Assembly (NCBI GenBank): GCA_012845835.1
Contig: JABAKD010000012.1
Location: 4,123,926 to 4,187,925, forward strand
Source: Undaria pinnatifida
Taxonomy: Eukaryota > Sar > Phaeophyceae > Laminariales > Alariaceae
Direction: 5' to 3'
Length of the DNA: 64,000 nucleotides
Positions 1-9,715 of this stretch are shown piece after piece. Under the pieces are notes generated by a model that ran no database searches, was not told where the DNA came from, and worked only from the letters and a program-made list of their open reading frames with translations. Each line of letters starts with the position of its first letter. Position 1 is the stretch's first letter. The position numbers and the translations under genes were made by a program.

Positions 1-272
1 AGGTGCCCTAGTAAGGAAGATACTCTTGGGCACCCGGGTAACGAATACACTCAGGGGTACCCCGGTATCATTTGGAGGATCTGGGTATCAATCTGGTTGT
101 GTTGGTCATACTGGAAGAAGTACCCGCGGGTACATCTAGAGCAAATACCCTACAAGGTATTACACACATAGTTAACTTCGCAAATATAAATACCACTGGA
201 TGAAACGACCAGTTCTCGTCCGTGAAGACGATCTGCATGACACGGGTTTTGGCACGACACACAGAAGCGGCC
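1..272. other. No gene seen; start of window
   Basis: Anonymous sequence with scattered GGTACC-like words. Open frames on both strands are short and overlap each other, and I see no motif, splice pattern or repeat end that would support a gene. Confidence 0.5.
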
Positions 273-370
273 AACATGGGATCTAGGCGATCTGTCCGCA
301 CATGTCGAAAGGCGGCAACCACCCGTTAGCCCGGTAGACGGTGCAAAAACCATTACGCATATCGTTCGAG
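273..370 (+). repeat. Dispersed repeat D1, copy 1
   Basis: A stretch of about 85-95 bp with the words ACCCGTTAGCCC and CCATTACGC recurs at 612-705 and 1318-1400. The first two copies bracket the 30-bp minisatellite. Function unknown; it may be the unit end of a decayed element. Confidence 0.6.
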
Positions 371-371
371 T

Positions 372-610
372 AGTACATAGGATCTATAAAATGTATTAGT
401 AGATCGTGATCTGTAGGATATGTATGATCTACATGGCGATCTGTAGGATCTGGACGATCTACATTGTGATCTGTACGATCTGTATGATCTATATCGTAAT
501 CTGTAGGATCTAGATCTACATCTTCATCTGTAAGATCTAGATCTATATCGTGATCTGTAGGATCTATACCATCTACATCGTGATCTGTAGGATCTACACG
601 TTCTATATCG
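372..610. repeat. 30-bp minisatellite (GATCTGTAGGATCT-type)
   Basis: About eight imperfect copies of a 30-bp unit, each with two or three GATCTRY words. The unit is a multiple of three, so the minus strand stays open and reads as a repeated PTDHDVDGID-like decapeptide. I see no splice or start context, so I read it as a non-coding minisatellite. Confidence 0.75.
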
Positions 611-611
611 T

Positions 612-705
612 CATGTGTCCTATGTGCGAAAAGGCGGCAACTACCCGTTGGCACAGCAGTACGTACCGAAACCGTACAACTATCGTCTGAGCAGCACACT
701 CACAT
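612..705 (+). repeat. Dispersed repeat D1, copy 2
   Basis: Diverged copy of the sequence at 273-370 and 1318-1400, recognisable by the shared AAAGGCGGCAAC and ACCCGTTGGC words. It lies on the far side of the minisatellite. Confidence 0.55.
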
Positions 706-937
706 ACGATCTATCAATTAACAGCCTGTATATGAAGCAGTAATACATTATAGAAAACCGACCTGTATCCTTCACGAAAGGGCATACATACACACCCCGA
801 AACACGCGCGATCCAAGCGTCACACGCAGCTTGCATTGAGTTTAGAGAACAACAAAAAAAACTCACAGCTGAGGTGTATTACAGTTTCATTTTTTCAAAT
901 AATAGATGATCTACTTCCAACTACTACTACTGTATAT

Positions 938-1307
938 TGTTATGAGGCTTAGTTTGGGTAAGCTATGGGTTAACCTTTTGCAAGTGGTCAAACGGACTAA
1001 TACCCCACTAATACCTCAATAAATGGCGTCGTCGACAGACAATGTTTTTTTTGGGTCGTAGGTTCGAATCCCACATCCACCATGATGAACATTTTCAGAC
1101 TTTCCCCATGTCGAACTTGAAAAATACTCTCCCCGGTATCCCCAGAAAATGAAACCGCTTGGATATTGACACGTCCGCCCGTATATCCGGCCGGCCTGCT
1201 ATCCCGCCGTTTCAGGGGGGGAGTGTTATAAGGCTTAGTTTGGGTAAGATATCGGCGAACCTTTTGCAAGTGGTCAAACAGACTAATACCCCACTAATTC
1301 CTGAACA
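938..1307 (+). mobile_element. TRIM-like miniature LTR element, copy 1 (370 bp)
   Basis: Two near-identical 84-bp direct repeats (938-1021 and 1224-1307) start TGTTATRAGG; the downstream one ends GAACA, so it has TG...CA ends. The whole is flanked by a 4-bp ATAT duplication (934-937 and 1308-1311). A purine run AGGGGGGGAG ends exactly at the start of the second repeat, as a polypurine tract does. TGG at 1024-1026, just after the first repeat, is where a primer-binding site should start. The interior is only about 200 bp and has no coding capacity. A second copy in inverse orientation is at 32297-32671. Together these signs fit a terminal-repeat retrotransposon in miniature, mobilised in trans. 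Confidence 0.82.
1022..1083 (+). other. tRNA-like segment inside TRIM copy 1
   Basis: TGGCGTCGTCGA (1024-1035) resembles a pol III A box and GGTTCGAATCC (1061-1071) is a canonical B box with a TTCGAAT T-loop. The segment ends CCACATCCACCA, like the acceptor end with CCA. The matching 5' acceptor strand is not seen, so this is not a working tRNA gene; it is part of the element. Confidence 0.6.
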
Positions 1308-1317
1308 ATATCGTGAG

Positions 1318-1400
1318 CTGCGCCACGTGTGCGAGGCACCCACCCGTTAGCCCAGTAGTAGGTGCCGAAACCATTACGCTTATCGTTGGAGTAGTACCCC
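1318..1400 (+). repeat. Dispersed repeat D1, copy 3
   Basis: Third copy of the 273-370 repeat, with CACCCGTTAGCCCAGTAG and CCATTACGCTTATCG. It directly follows the TRIM element. Confidence 0.6.
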
Positions 1401-2006
1401 TCGTGCCGATCCCCTTTGGCGAAGACCTTTATCCCGTACCCTTCAGCCCGATCGTTCCTCCATTGCCCCTCGTAACGGTTGCTGTTCTTGTCAATGTAAA
1501 CACCGTCGCCCTGAAGTTCGAAAACGCCGGTTGCCGATACGAAACCCGAATAACGTGCAGATGCGGGAAGGGTAGAGGGTTGGGGGGGTAGGGAGGGAGG
1601 CGAAGAGAGATGGCGGGGGGGGGGGGGGGGGGGGGGGGGGGGTCATTAACTGACAAGAAGTCATCAACTGAGCACCAGTAGAGCATCAACAGCTCAACAC
1701 AAAGACGAAAAAAGTTCTTCAGAGCGTGGGCAGAGCACGAACAGAGCGTGGACAGAGCACGAACAGAGCGTGAGCACATCCGTCAACAGATGATCAACAC
1801 AATTCCTCTGCGCCCGGTCAAGCGATTAAATAAACAAAACAGGGACTGGCGTCGCGATGCCCTGCCCCCCCTAATTCCCCTCTTTCCTTCATCCTGTGAA
1901 AAAAAATGCTAATGCCACCACAATCACAAATCCGTTCCATTTCTCCAAGTACAAACACGTCTTAATCGCTTCTCACCGAACCGTGAAACAGGCAAAATAA
2001 AACGCG
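1401..2006. other. Intergenic stretch with a 28-nt G run
   Basis: No gene seen. It contains an uninterrupted run of 28 guanines at 1615-1642 and short direct repeats of a CAGAGCGTGGACAGAGCACG type word near 1725-1770. Confidence 0.6.
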
Positions 2007-2079
2007 ACAAAAGACGCTATGAGACCACGGTTGGACCCCTTGACGGACAGTCCTAAACACTAAAACTAGTATGTTAAAC

Positions 2080-2163
2080 TAACCCCTTCAGATCCCCAAA
2101 ATCCCTCCCCATACTAACTTCAAGTAGTTTGTCCCCCAAACGGGTTTCCAGTTGTATACCGTG
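2080..2163 (+). mobile_element. TTAA-MITE copy 1
   Basis: Copy of the 85-90 bp family that reads ACCCCTTnAGAnCCCC, then ATACTA, TTTGTCCCC and GGGTTTCCAGT. The right end is degraded. The left flank matches the tandem unit found at 2733-3568. Confidence 0.7.
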
Positions 2164-2730
2164 TAACACAGAAGAAAGCACACCCCCCTCTACATGAGCA
2201 CACCCGGTGATGCATTGTTTCGTTTTTCGACCATCACTACATCACCGGGGCTACGTTGAATACCACACCCCCTACGGGGAACGCCTGAAAACAGTACCAA
2301 AACTCCAAAAGTATCACACCGTCCGGTGGATACTATTCACCCGCAACGGGCACCGGTTTGGACACCAACATGGAGGCGACAGCTGTGCCCCATCATAGTG
2401 ATCCGAACGAGTCTGCGGCCCCAACCCCAGCGGTACCTGCTGCCGCCGCTCTTCGAGCGACGATCACGTCGTTTTTCTCCGGGGTCAGCCTGCTTACCGG
2501 TACCGGTGCTGGTGCTACCAATACCCCGTTCACACTCCTTAGCAATCGTTAATAACGTTAGCACCCCCCCTCAATACCACACCCCCTAGCTGCGGGGCTA
2601 CCGTGCATGGTTGCTATTACCGGGGATACGTCAGATACCACAACCCCCTAAAACAGCACACCCGGTGATGATATTTTTTAAAAGCCAAATTGTTATCACC
2701 GGAGTGTGCTTTCTTCCGTGTTTTATATGG
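2164..2730. repeat. Foldback-like stretch with inverted arms
   Basis: GAAGAAAGCACAC near 2170-2182 recurs inverted as GTGTGCTTTCTTC near 2703-2715, and CACCCGGTGATG (2208) has an inverted partner near 2692. Between the arms the word ATACCACACCCCCTA occurs two or three times. No convincing gene. Confidence 0.5.
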
Positions 2731-2732
2731 TA

Positions 2733-3568
2733 GGCGTTAAGGATCAAATAGGCCTTGACTTGGACGGCGGTTTGATTGACCGCCCTTACACTAAAACTAG
2801 TATACAAACTTACTAGGAGACCGCCGTATGACCCCTTCCTTGACTGACGGACCTTCCACACTAAAACTAGCATCGAGGACAAAAGAGACCTTGACTAGGC
2901 GACCGCCGTCAGACCCCATGACTGGACGGCCCCTGCATTAAAACTACTTTACTAGGAACAAAAGAGGCCTTAATTGATTAAGACACCGCCGTTTGACCCC
3001 TTGACCGATCGTCCCTCCACGCCTATAAAGCTAATCCATTTTAAGGACAAAAGAGGCTTCGACGAGGTGGCCGCCGGTTGATTCCATGACTGGGCAGCCC
3101 CCACACTGAAAATAATATGTCAAGAACAAAGGCCTCGACAATTAATCGTAGGAGATCGCGGTTCGACTCCTTGACTGGCGGCCTATCAACACTAAAACTA
3201 CCAGGTAGTATATTAAGGACAACAGAGGTCTTGGCTACTGTAGGAGACCACCGTTTGACGGTGACCCGTCCAACACGCTAAAACTAGCATATTCACCCCT
3301 TCAGAGCCCCCGAACCCCTCTCTATACTAAATCCAACTAAATTTGTCCCCAATAACGGGTTTCCAGTCGTAAAGGGGTTAAGGACAACAGAGGCCTTGAC
3401 TAGGAGACCGCCGTCTGAACCCGTGACTGACTCGCCCTACACGCTAAAAGTAGTACCTGGTACCTATTGAGGACAGCAGAGGCTTGGACTACATACGTCG
3501 GAGACCGCGGTTCGACCCCTTGACCGACCGCCCTTCCACATTAAAATTTCAATAATGAACGACAAAAG
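2733..3568. repeat. Tandem array of a ~105-bp unit
   Basis: About eight diverged units, each with AAAAGAGGCCTTGACTAGG, GACCGCCGTTTGACCCCTTG and CACTAAAACTAGTAT. One further unit lies apart at 2007-2075. The array is broken once by the TTAA-MITE at 3292-3381. No open frame spans units. Confidence 0.75.
3292..3381 (+). mobile_element. TTAA-MITE copy 2, inserted in the tandem array
   Basis: Ends CACCCCTT...AAAGGGGTTAA. It sits at the TTAA of the array unit: the neighbouring unoccupied unit at 3209-3228 reads GTATATTAAGGACAACAGAG, and here the same flanks are split by the element, with TTAA (one copy mutated to TTCA) on both sides. Confidence 0.85.
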
Positions 3569-4007
3569 ATATCTCGACGCACCTAAAATACCGGTTTTCT
3601 ACCATACCATCAGTGGTCCGACACACTCAGTATCACGAAAGAGAAATCACGCTTACCCGTATAAAACGACTATTAATACCACCTACACCAACACGCAACA
3701 CGAGAAAAAAATCAAGTCCTGACCTTTCACGCACGCCGCGACCCGACACAATACAGCTAGCAGCCCTCCCTCCCTCCCGCCCTCCTTTCATTTCATGAAT
3801 CCCCAAAAAAACGCCAGGCATCGTTTTCTCCGATTCACAGCACTAGAACAAGATTTTCGACCATAAAATCTCAAGGAACCAAAACACAAAATTGCCACAT
3901 CGATCAACTCCAAAACCGGGCAAAAACATATACTACTTTCCCCGAAAAAGCATCCATTGGATCAGCCCCTCCCCCCCTAAAACAAACAAACGAACAAAAC
4001 AACTAAC
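3569..4007. other. No gene seen; intron side of the MORN exon
   Basis: C-rich and CCT-rich plus strand. If the MORN gene continues, this is its intron. I could not place a further MORN exon here. Confidence 0.4.
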
Positions 4008-4659
4008 CTCGCGCTTGTCGTCCACCATGTCTCCCTCGTACACGGTGCCCGAGGGGTACACATACCGCCTCCATCCCTCCCCCCCCCCACTCACGCCCCC
4101 CCCCCCCCTCCTCGTTATCGCCTTCGACGCCGCCAGCCCACCCCCGAAACCGTAACCGGGGACAACAAGCGCTCCGTCCCCGGAGAGGCGTTCTCTAGAC
4201 GCTTCCCCCCGCTCGCCACCTGATTGGTCAAGCTTATTCCCCTTCGTGGGGCGGCCAATCACGCCCGGACCAACAGAAGGAGGAGCAGTGGCCGAACGGT
4301 GATGATGATGGTGATGATGATGATTGGACACAACACAAGTAGTAACAGCAGAAGCCCCGGACGCACCACTCGAAGCGGCCCCAGAAGCACCAGAGGCAGC
4401 ACTAGCGCCAGCACCCGAAGCACCACCAGCGCTAGCAGCAGAGGCAGAAGCTCCTGATCCCGCCGCCGCCCCCACCCCTAGCAGCGGCGTCGACGGAGGA
4501 GCCTCAACCATGGCCGACTCGCGTGCGCGAGAGCCTCCGCTGCTAGCACCGCCACCGGTGGCCCCGCCCACCCCGCCCGGGGACGCCCCCGCCCCCGCCC
4601 CCGCCGCGCTGGCGCCGGCGCCGGAACCCGCCCGACGCAGCCCACCTTTGCGGTGTTTC
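4008..4659 (-). CDS. Exon of a MORN-repeat protein (partial)
   Basis: The minus strand is open from a good acceptor (TTACACACTTCAG at 4660-4672) to a donor (GCGAG then GTTAGT, exon end 4008), 652 bp. The translation is about 160 residues of Ala/Ser/Gly-rich low complexity, including a run of eight histidines, then a Gly-rich stretch, and ends with a MORN-type segment, YVYPSGTVYEGDMVDDKRE. MORN repeats (about 23 residues, YxGxxxxGxxxG type) usually occur in series and mediate membrane or protein contacts. The donor falls where the next half-repeat should start, so more repeats are expected in exons I could not find. The plus strand also has an open Ala-rich frame across part of this DNA; I prefer the minus strand because of the MORN match and splice sites. 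Function of the whole protein is unknown. Confidence 0.5.
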
Positions 4660-5459
4660 CTGAAGTGTGTAAGAATAAAGTGGCGTCACGGAGCGTAGGG
4701 GGGGGGGGGGGGGGGTGACGTTAGGTGGGAGTGTTGTTGGAGAGGATGGGAGGGTGGGAGAGGCGAGGGCGGGGAAAGCGCACCCTTGTGACCCTTCCTG
4801 ACAAACTTCAGGGTAAGGCGGTGTTGGGGGGCGCGGGGGTCCGACCTGTCCGACGTGTGCCAAGTTCGATCATACCAAGGAGCCCAGTCCAGCAGCGTCG
4901 ACGCCAGTGGCGGGAAACCGCAAAACATGGTGCATACACCGCCGTGAGCCGCTATCATACAAGATGAACAAAAAAACACGCAGCTCGCACAGCTAAGCAT
5001 CGACCACTCCACCACCGGACGAAGTTCCAGCTCACGCAAAAAGTACCAAACACCAGGTATGCATCATGAAACATTGGAAATATACTCCTATAAAACACGC
5101 GGCTATATGAACCACGCAGCTTGCAAAGATGAAGATCGATCACTCAACCGAACGAACTCACAGCATGACGTACTGGAAACAATTTCATACAACAATCAGT
5201 ACGAAGCCCCCACCTGCCCGAGGGGCTGGTATAGACAGAAGACATAGGACCTTGCCCCATCTTCCACAAAAATGGTTGAAATCCCAAGAAACAGCGGAGC
5301 AGTAGCCTACCCCCCAACCTCTTGCACAGCCGTTACAGCAAGCTACGAGTAGGCAGCAGCAGATTTGCACATGCAGCCGAGCGAGGCGAGGCTCCCAACG
5401 CTAATACTGACCCCTGCACGACTGCGCCTGCGGTTTTGGGAATTAATTACTTGGAAAGA
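4660..5459. other. No gene seen; two short R5 repeat arms
   Basis: Contains a G run at 4699-4715 and two fragments of the R5 family (CACGCAGCTYGCA near 4978 and 5115). Several overlapping short frames show no protein-like signal. Confidence 0.5.
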
Positions 5460-5744
5460 CAGTGGGGGTCCCACAATAAGGCGGTCTGAGCAAAGCGGCA
5501 TCCCTATACAAGGCCGTCAAAATCGCTTGGCGCGACTGGGAAATTGCACTCACAACGTGGAATGAATAATGCGGCTTCCCCCTACAAGGCGGCCTGAGCA
5601 AAGCGGCATCTCTATATAAGGCGGTCAAAATGGCTTGGCACGACTGGGGAACTGCATTCATAACCCGGAATGAATAAGGCGGCTTCCCTCTACGAGGCGG
5701 TCGTATTGCTCTCGCACACCACCGCCTTACCGGGGGAGCTATGT
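5460..5744 (+). mobile_element. MITE of the AAGGCGGT family (M3), copy 1
   Basis: Left end CAGTGGGGGTCCCACAATAA, right end CCGCCTTACCGGGGGAGC, inverted relative to each other. Inside, a block with AAGGCGGTC and CGCGACTGGG-type words is duplicated. Other copies lie at 36425-36838 and 41588-41757. CAGT-type ends suggest a mariner/pogo-type relation; this is inference. Confidence 0.65.
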
Positions 5745-6669
5745 ATAGTGCTCTACTAAATTACTACTACTTGTGATGTGTTTTTTTTCCAGTAGTCAAG
5801 GTTGAATGAACAAACGGGGTAGGAACAGGCGAACAAACTGTGAGATTGCGACCTCGTTGGAGAGTGAATCTGGAACCGAACTGGCAAGAGTCATTCCTCG
5901 GTTCGAGAAACTCAAGATTGAGCTATAAATTTGCCCCATACCTCAATAAAAACCACACCAACTACTTGGTAAATGACAAAAGCCACAAAGCTATTTGGCA
6001 CGACAAAAACATTTACCAGGGTACCATGTACCGGGCAGATACCAGGCAAAATATGCTCCGCTTGCCCTTGGGGACTTAATGCACAAACCCGGCACGCTTA
6101 AAAACAAAATATGCTGATTGCTGTACAACATCAACTACTCTGTATAAAATAAACCCTCCGGACTTCAAAGTGAACAACAAGCGTCCAACAAACCCGACAC
6201 AAACAGGGTTGGTGATACGAAGCAGCCCGAGATTATGTAGGGTGGGTGGGGTATGGCGCCAAACTGCAACGGAAGGAGAGTTAGCGATACGCAAACAGCA
6301 TGCTATCACTCGATCACTTTGTCCTGCTGTTGTTGCACACCATTCTTTGTACTCTGTACATACATTCCAAAAAATAAACGGCTCAACTGCTGTTACGTGC
6401 CCGGTACGCGAATACGTTACACCAACTCGCGAAGCAACACACCGATCTAACGAAGGCAGCCACTGGTCATAAAAAAGGTCGGTCGACGGTCTATAAATAG
6501 TTCCAGCCCGCCAACGGCTTTGAAGACAACCAATAAAATAAAGTGAAAAATTACAATAAAACAAAAACAACGACAACAACAACAACAACAACAACAATAT
6601 AATACTATAATAACACAATCACAAATGTAACAATAATAATGGGAGAGGTTGGCCCTTGACGGCAGTCTG
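5745..6669. other. No gene seen
   Basis: A/T-rich sequence with a (CAA)n run near 6567-6597. Frames on both strands overlap and carry no recognisable motif. Confidence 0.5.
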
Positions 6670-6751
6670 TTAAACCCCTTTAGGACCCTCCCCTATACTA
6701 AACCCAAGTAATTTGTCCCCAAAAACGGGTTTCCAATTGTAAAGGGGTTAA
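6670..6751 (+). mobile_element. TTAA-MITE copy 3
   Basis: Begins TTAAACCCCTTTAGG and ends GTAAAGGGGTTAA, with the inner words CCTATACTAAACCCAAGTAA and TTTGTCCCC. Confidence 0.85.
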
Positions 6752-7437
6752 TTTATTTCCAACTCCTGAAACAATCCTAGTCTATTGAAATTCCACGTGT
6801 TACCCCGATATCGGGAGTGCTGCGCTACAAAAGGGTTACCAGGTATACAACAAGCGGCAAGAGTGTTGTTAGGTCTCATATTTGCCGGCCAACGGTCAAC
6901 AAGCTGACTGTCAAGCGTGAGGAGTGATACGTTAGCTGGTCATTGGTCCACAAGCGACCGATTAAAAGCAGGGGAGAGGACGGCTCAAAAGGTGGCCGGG
7001 CTGGGGAAGATAGATACGCGCGATGCAATGCGATGCTATGCGACATCGAACACACGAGTCAAGATCTCCATAATCTTGCCACATACCATACGTCATACCA
7101 TGCTCTGGACGGAAATATAAGCACATCTTTGTTACTCACAATAATTAAAGAGTGGACGGAAATATAAGCACATCTTTGTTGCTCACAATAATTAATAAGG
7201 GTCCTAATAATTTCGCCCAACGTGGTCGGTAGAGTTATACTACGGAGAGTCGAGTCAGGTGTGCTGTTGCTGCTGCTGCTGCCGCCGCCGCTGATGTTAT
7301 CACATGATGGCCATACAAGCAAGCACGCTGTTGTTGCTGTTGTCGTGTATCGACACCAAACCGATGTTTACATTAAACCGATGTTTCTAGAAACGCATGT
7401 ACTGGTATATGTCGCGGACAGACCAACTAAACTCAAC
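6752..7437. other. No gene seen; 46-bp tandem duplication
   Basis: A sequence beginning GGACGGAAATATAAGCACA is repeated in tandem at about 7107 and 7153, differing by single bases. A CTG/CCG triplet run follows at 7262-7295. Confidence 0.55.
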
Positions 7438-7525
7438 TTAACCCCCTTAGAGCCCCCTAATCCCCCCTATACTAATTCCAAGTAATTTGTCCCCAAAACT
7501 GGGTTTCAAGTTGTACAGGCGTTAC
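7438..7525 (+). mobile_element. TTAA-MITE copy 4
   Basis: Starts TTAACCCCCTTAGAGCCCC and ends with GGCGTTA; inner words CCTATACTAATTCCAAGTAA and TTTGTCCCC. The right end is slightly decayed. Confidence 0.8.
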
Positions 7526-8335
7526 CAGTTTTCAAAAGCAGTATATTACAGCAGTAAATACACGGTGCGAAAAAAAAGAGCACACCACCATCGCTATCCC
7601 CATCGCTAAAGGCGGACACCGGGTCACCGGTATGTTTTACGCTACAACCCACCATTTCACAGGCACCTTCACGTTTTACCAGTCCGACAATAAACATACG
7701 CCCGAAGTGCACATTGCTTGGGAATATTGCAAAACTCCCGGATTTAAGAGAGGGGATGATAAGTGAGCATCCCTTGTTCAACCAACGGAGTGTTTCAATC
7801 CTTTGGCTTATCGGCATGGACATGCGATTATCAACAAGTCTTCGGGTTTCGATGGCAGTACTGCATGGCCTCAATTCCATATCGAGCTCATAATTATTGT
7901 CGGACTGGTAATGGATAACCTACACCCACAGTGCCGAGAAAAAACACGTCAACACAACATGTTAGCCGGAAAACCAACCCACCATTCTACAGGCAGCTCT
8001 TGCGTTTTAGCAGAAAACCTACGCCCACTGAGAAAAAATAATGCAACACAACATGTTCGCGGGGCGACATTTTTTACCATCATATCAACAGCAGTCCAAC
8101 AAGAAAAAAGAGCGTCCACTAGTACAAGCACAAAAGCATCACCATGCAGTCCGCGTTTCGGCCGTCAATCTACCCACCCTCCACCCTAGCAGCTCGGGCT
8201 GCTCCATCGGGCCGATGCTGCAAACAAGTAATTTGTTTCCGACACGTTTGCCCTCCTCGCCAAGCTATTTACAGAAAATATGAAGCGTTCAGAGGGAAGA
8301 AAAACGACGAATACGAATGCCCAAGGGTACGTTAG
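7526..8335. other. No gene seen; diverged ~100-bp repeats
   Basis: Blocks with CAACCCACCATT, TTTTAGCAGAAAACC and CACAACATGTT recur two or three times between 7640 and 8065. No protein-like frame. Confidence 0.5.
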
Positions 8336-9094
8336 GTGAGGTATACTACACCCGTCACCGCAGACAGAGACCTTAGCATTGAAATAACGCGGCGTCTTCA
8401 GAGGGCCTGGGCGTGCTTCCAGCGGTACAAGATGGAAATCTATGATCGCCCGGGTGTGCGCTTACGGTTGAAGGTGCGGTTGCTGAAAGCTGAGGTGATC
8501 GAGACACTGCTTTACGGTTGCATGACGTGGAGCCCGAACAAGCCGGACTAAAACAGGCTACGACGAGTTCACCACTCCGTGCTCCCCCGATGCCTCGGAT
8601 GGCGGAAACGGAAGCGCGACGACCACACCCTATCGTACGCCGACGCGCTTGCCAAGACAGCTTATGAGAGCATAGAGGCGATAGTGCGCAAACGGAGGAT
8701 ATAGTTTGCGGGATTCGTAGCACGTATGGGGGAGGAGCGTCTGCCACAGAGGGTGATGTTTGGGGAGCTTGTTGGGGGTAAGGGCTACTCAGGGGGGAAA
8801 GAGAAGGACTGGATGACTCGTCTGAAGGAGGATATGTCGGTCTTTGGAACGAAATTCGAAGGGTGGCGAAAGGCTGCTCAGAAGGCCGGCAGATGGTTTC
8901 GACGAGTAGAGGGGGGAGCCGAGTTGTTCATGCGGAATTGGCATGAAACGGAGAGACGCAGAGCTGCAGAGCGACGCGCAAAGGCTGCGGCAGCGCCATC
9001 CACCGTCGGCATCTCTAAGCGGCCGGGGGGAGAGGGGAAGGGGGGGCGTCACGGCCAAGAGACTGAAGTCTGGGCCTGGCCATCATCGTCTTGA
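8336..9094 (+). pseudogene. LINE (non-LTR retrotransposon) C-terminal fragment, inactivated
   Basis: One plus-strand frame runs through the whole stretch apart from in-frame stops at 8549-8551 (TAA) and 8702-8704 (TAG). It translates as the region after the reverse-transcriptase core: ITRRLQRAWACFQRYKMEIY, LKVRLLKAEVIETLLYGCMT, RRVHHSVLPRCLGWRKRKRD, then RRI-stop-FAGFVARMGEERLPQRV and an Arg/Ala-rich tail. The LLYGC-W pattern and the following RVHHS-LRCLGW segment are typical of the end of LINE ORF2. Both stops look like single-base changes (probably from Tyr and Leu codons). A third stop, TAG at 8333-8335, precedes it, and the catalytic YADD region is absent. So this is a 5'-truncated, dead copy. 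Confidence 0.85.
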
Positions 9095-9715
9095 AATTCG
9101 TGGACCTTCCAATGGCTGTCACAAGATAGCGTAAGACCGCCCTGACTTCTTCGCCATGTTGCGTTTCTCCCCAGTGCCATTGATGATGCACTTGATATCC
9201 TCTATGAGCCCAATGCCGTCTTTAGTCAGTTCCTAGGCTCTGCTACTATGACTTTTTTTTCTCTTTTCCTTTCCTTGCTTCCTCTTCTTGTCTTGTCTTT
9301 TCTTGCTTTTCTTGTGTTTTCTTTTCTTTCCTTTATCTTCTTTTCTTTTCGTTGTTGTTTTTCCAATTGACTTGCATCTGTCGTGCGTATGCGTAGTGAT
9401 AAGTACTACGCGCAATATATACATGGTAGTCTTGGGTGGCAAGCGGTATATTATTAGTAGGTGTTTCCAGGCGCGAGTAGTGAGACGTATGCACCAGTAT
9501 GGACCCGACACATCGTAGGCTGACTCCCGACTTCACTTTTATATGTTTCTGGTGGAGGCATGAATTGCGTCATCTGTGATATATGCGTGTACCACCTTTG
9601 GTTTGTGTTGTGTTTTTCCCCGGGGTATTCCTCAGCTCCAGAGTGACTGGAGCCTGTCCTGTGACCACGTACTTCATTATGCGAGTTAATGTGAGAACAA
9701 CAACACCCGGCTAAG
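9095..9715 (+). mobile_element. Probable 3' untranslated tail of the LINE
   Basis: It follows the LINE frame and has a pyrimidine-rich part (9246-9365). Then comes a roughly 205-bp block (about 9505-9710) that is repeated at 12734-12945, including GACATCGTAGGCTGACTCCCGA-like and GTGATATATGCGTGTACCAC sequence. Both copies run out into CAACAA repeats, like a LINE tail. Confidence 0.55.

Noticed and set aside
283-699. PTDHDVDG repeat protein
   Set aside because: Open only because the minisatellite unit is 30 bp; no splice, start or conservation signal.
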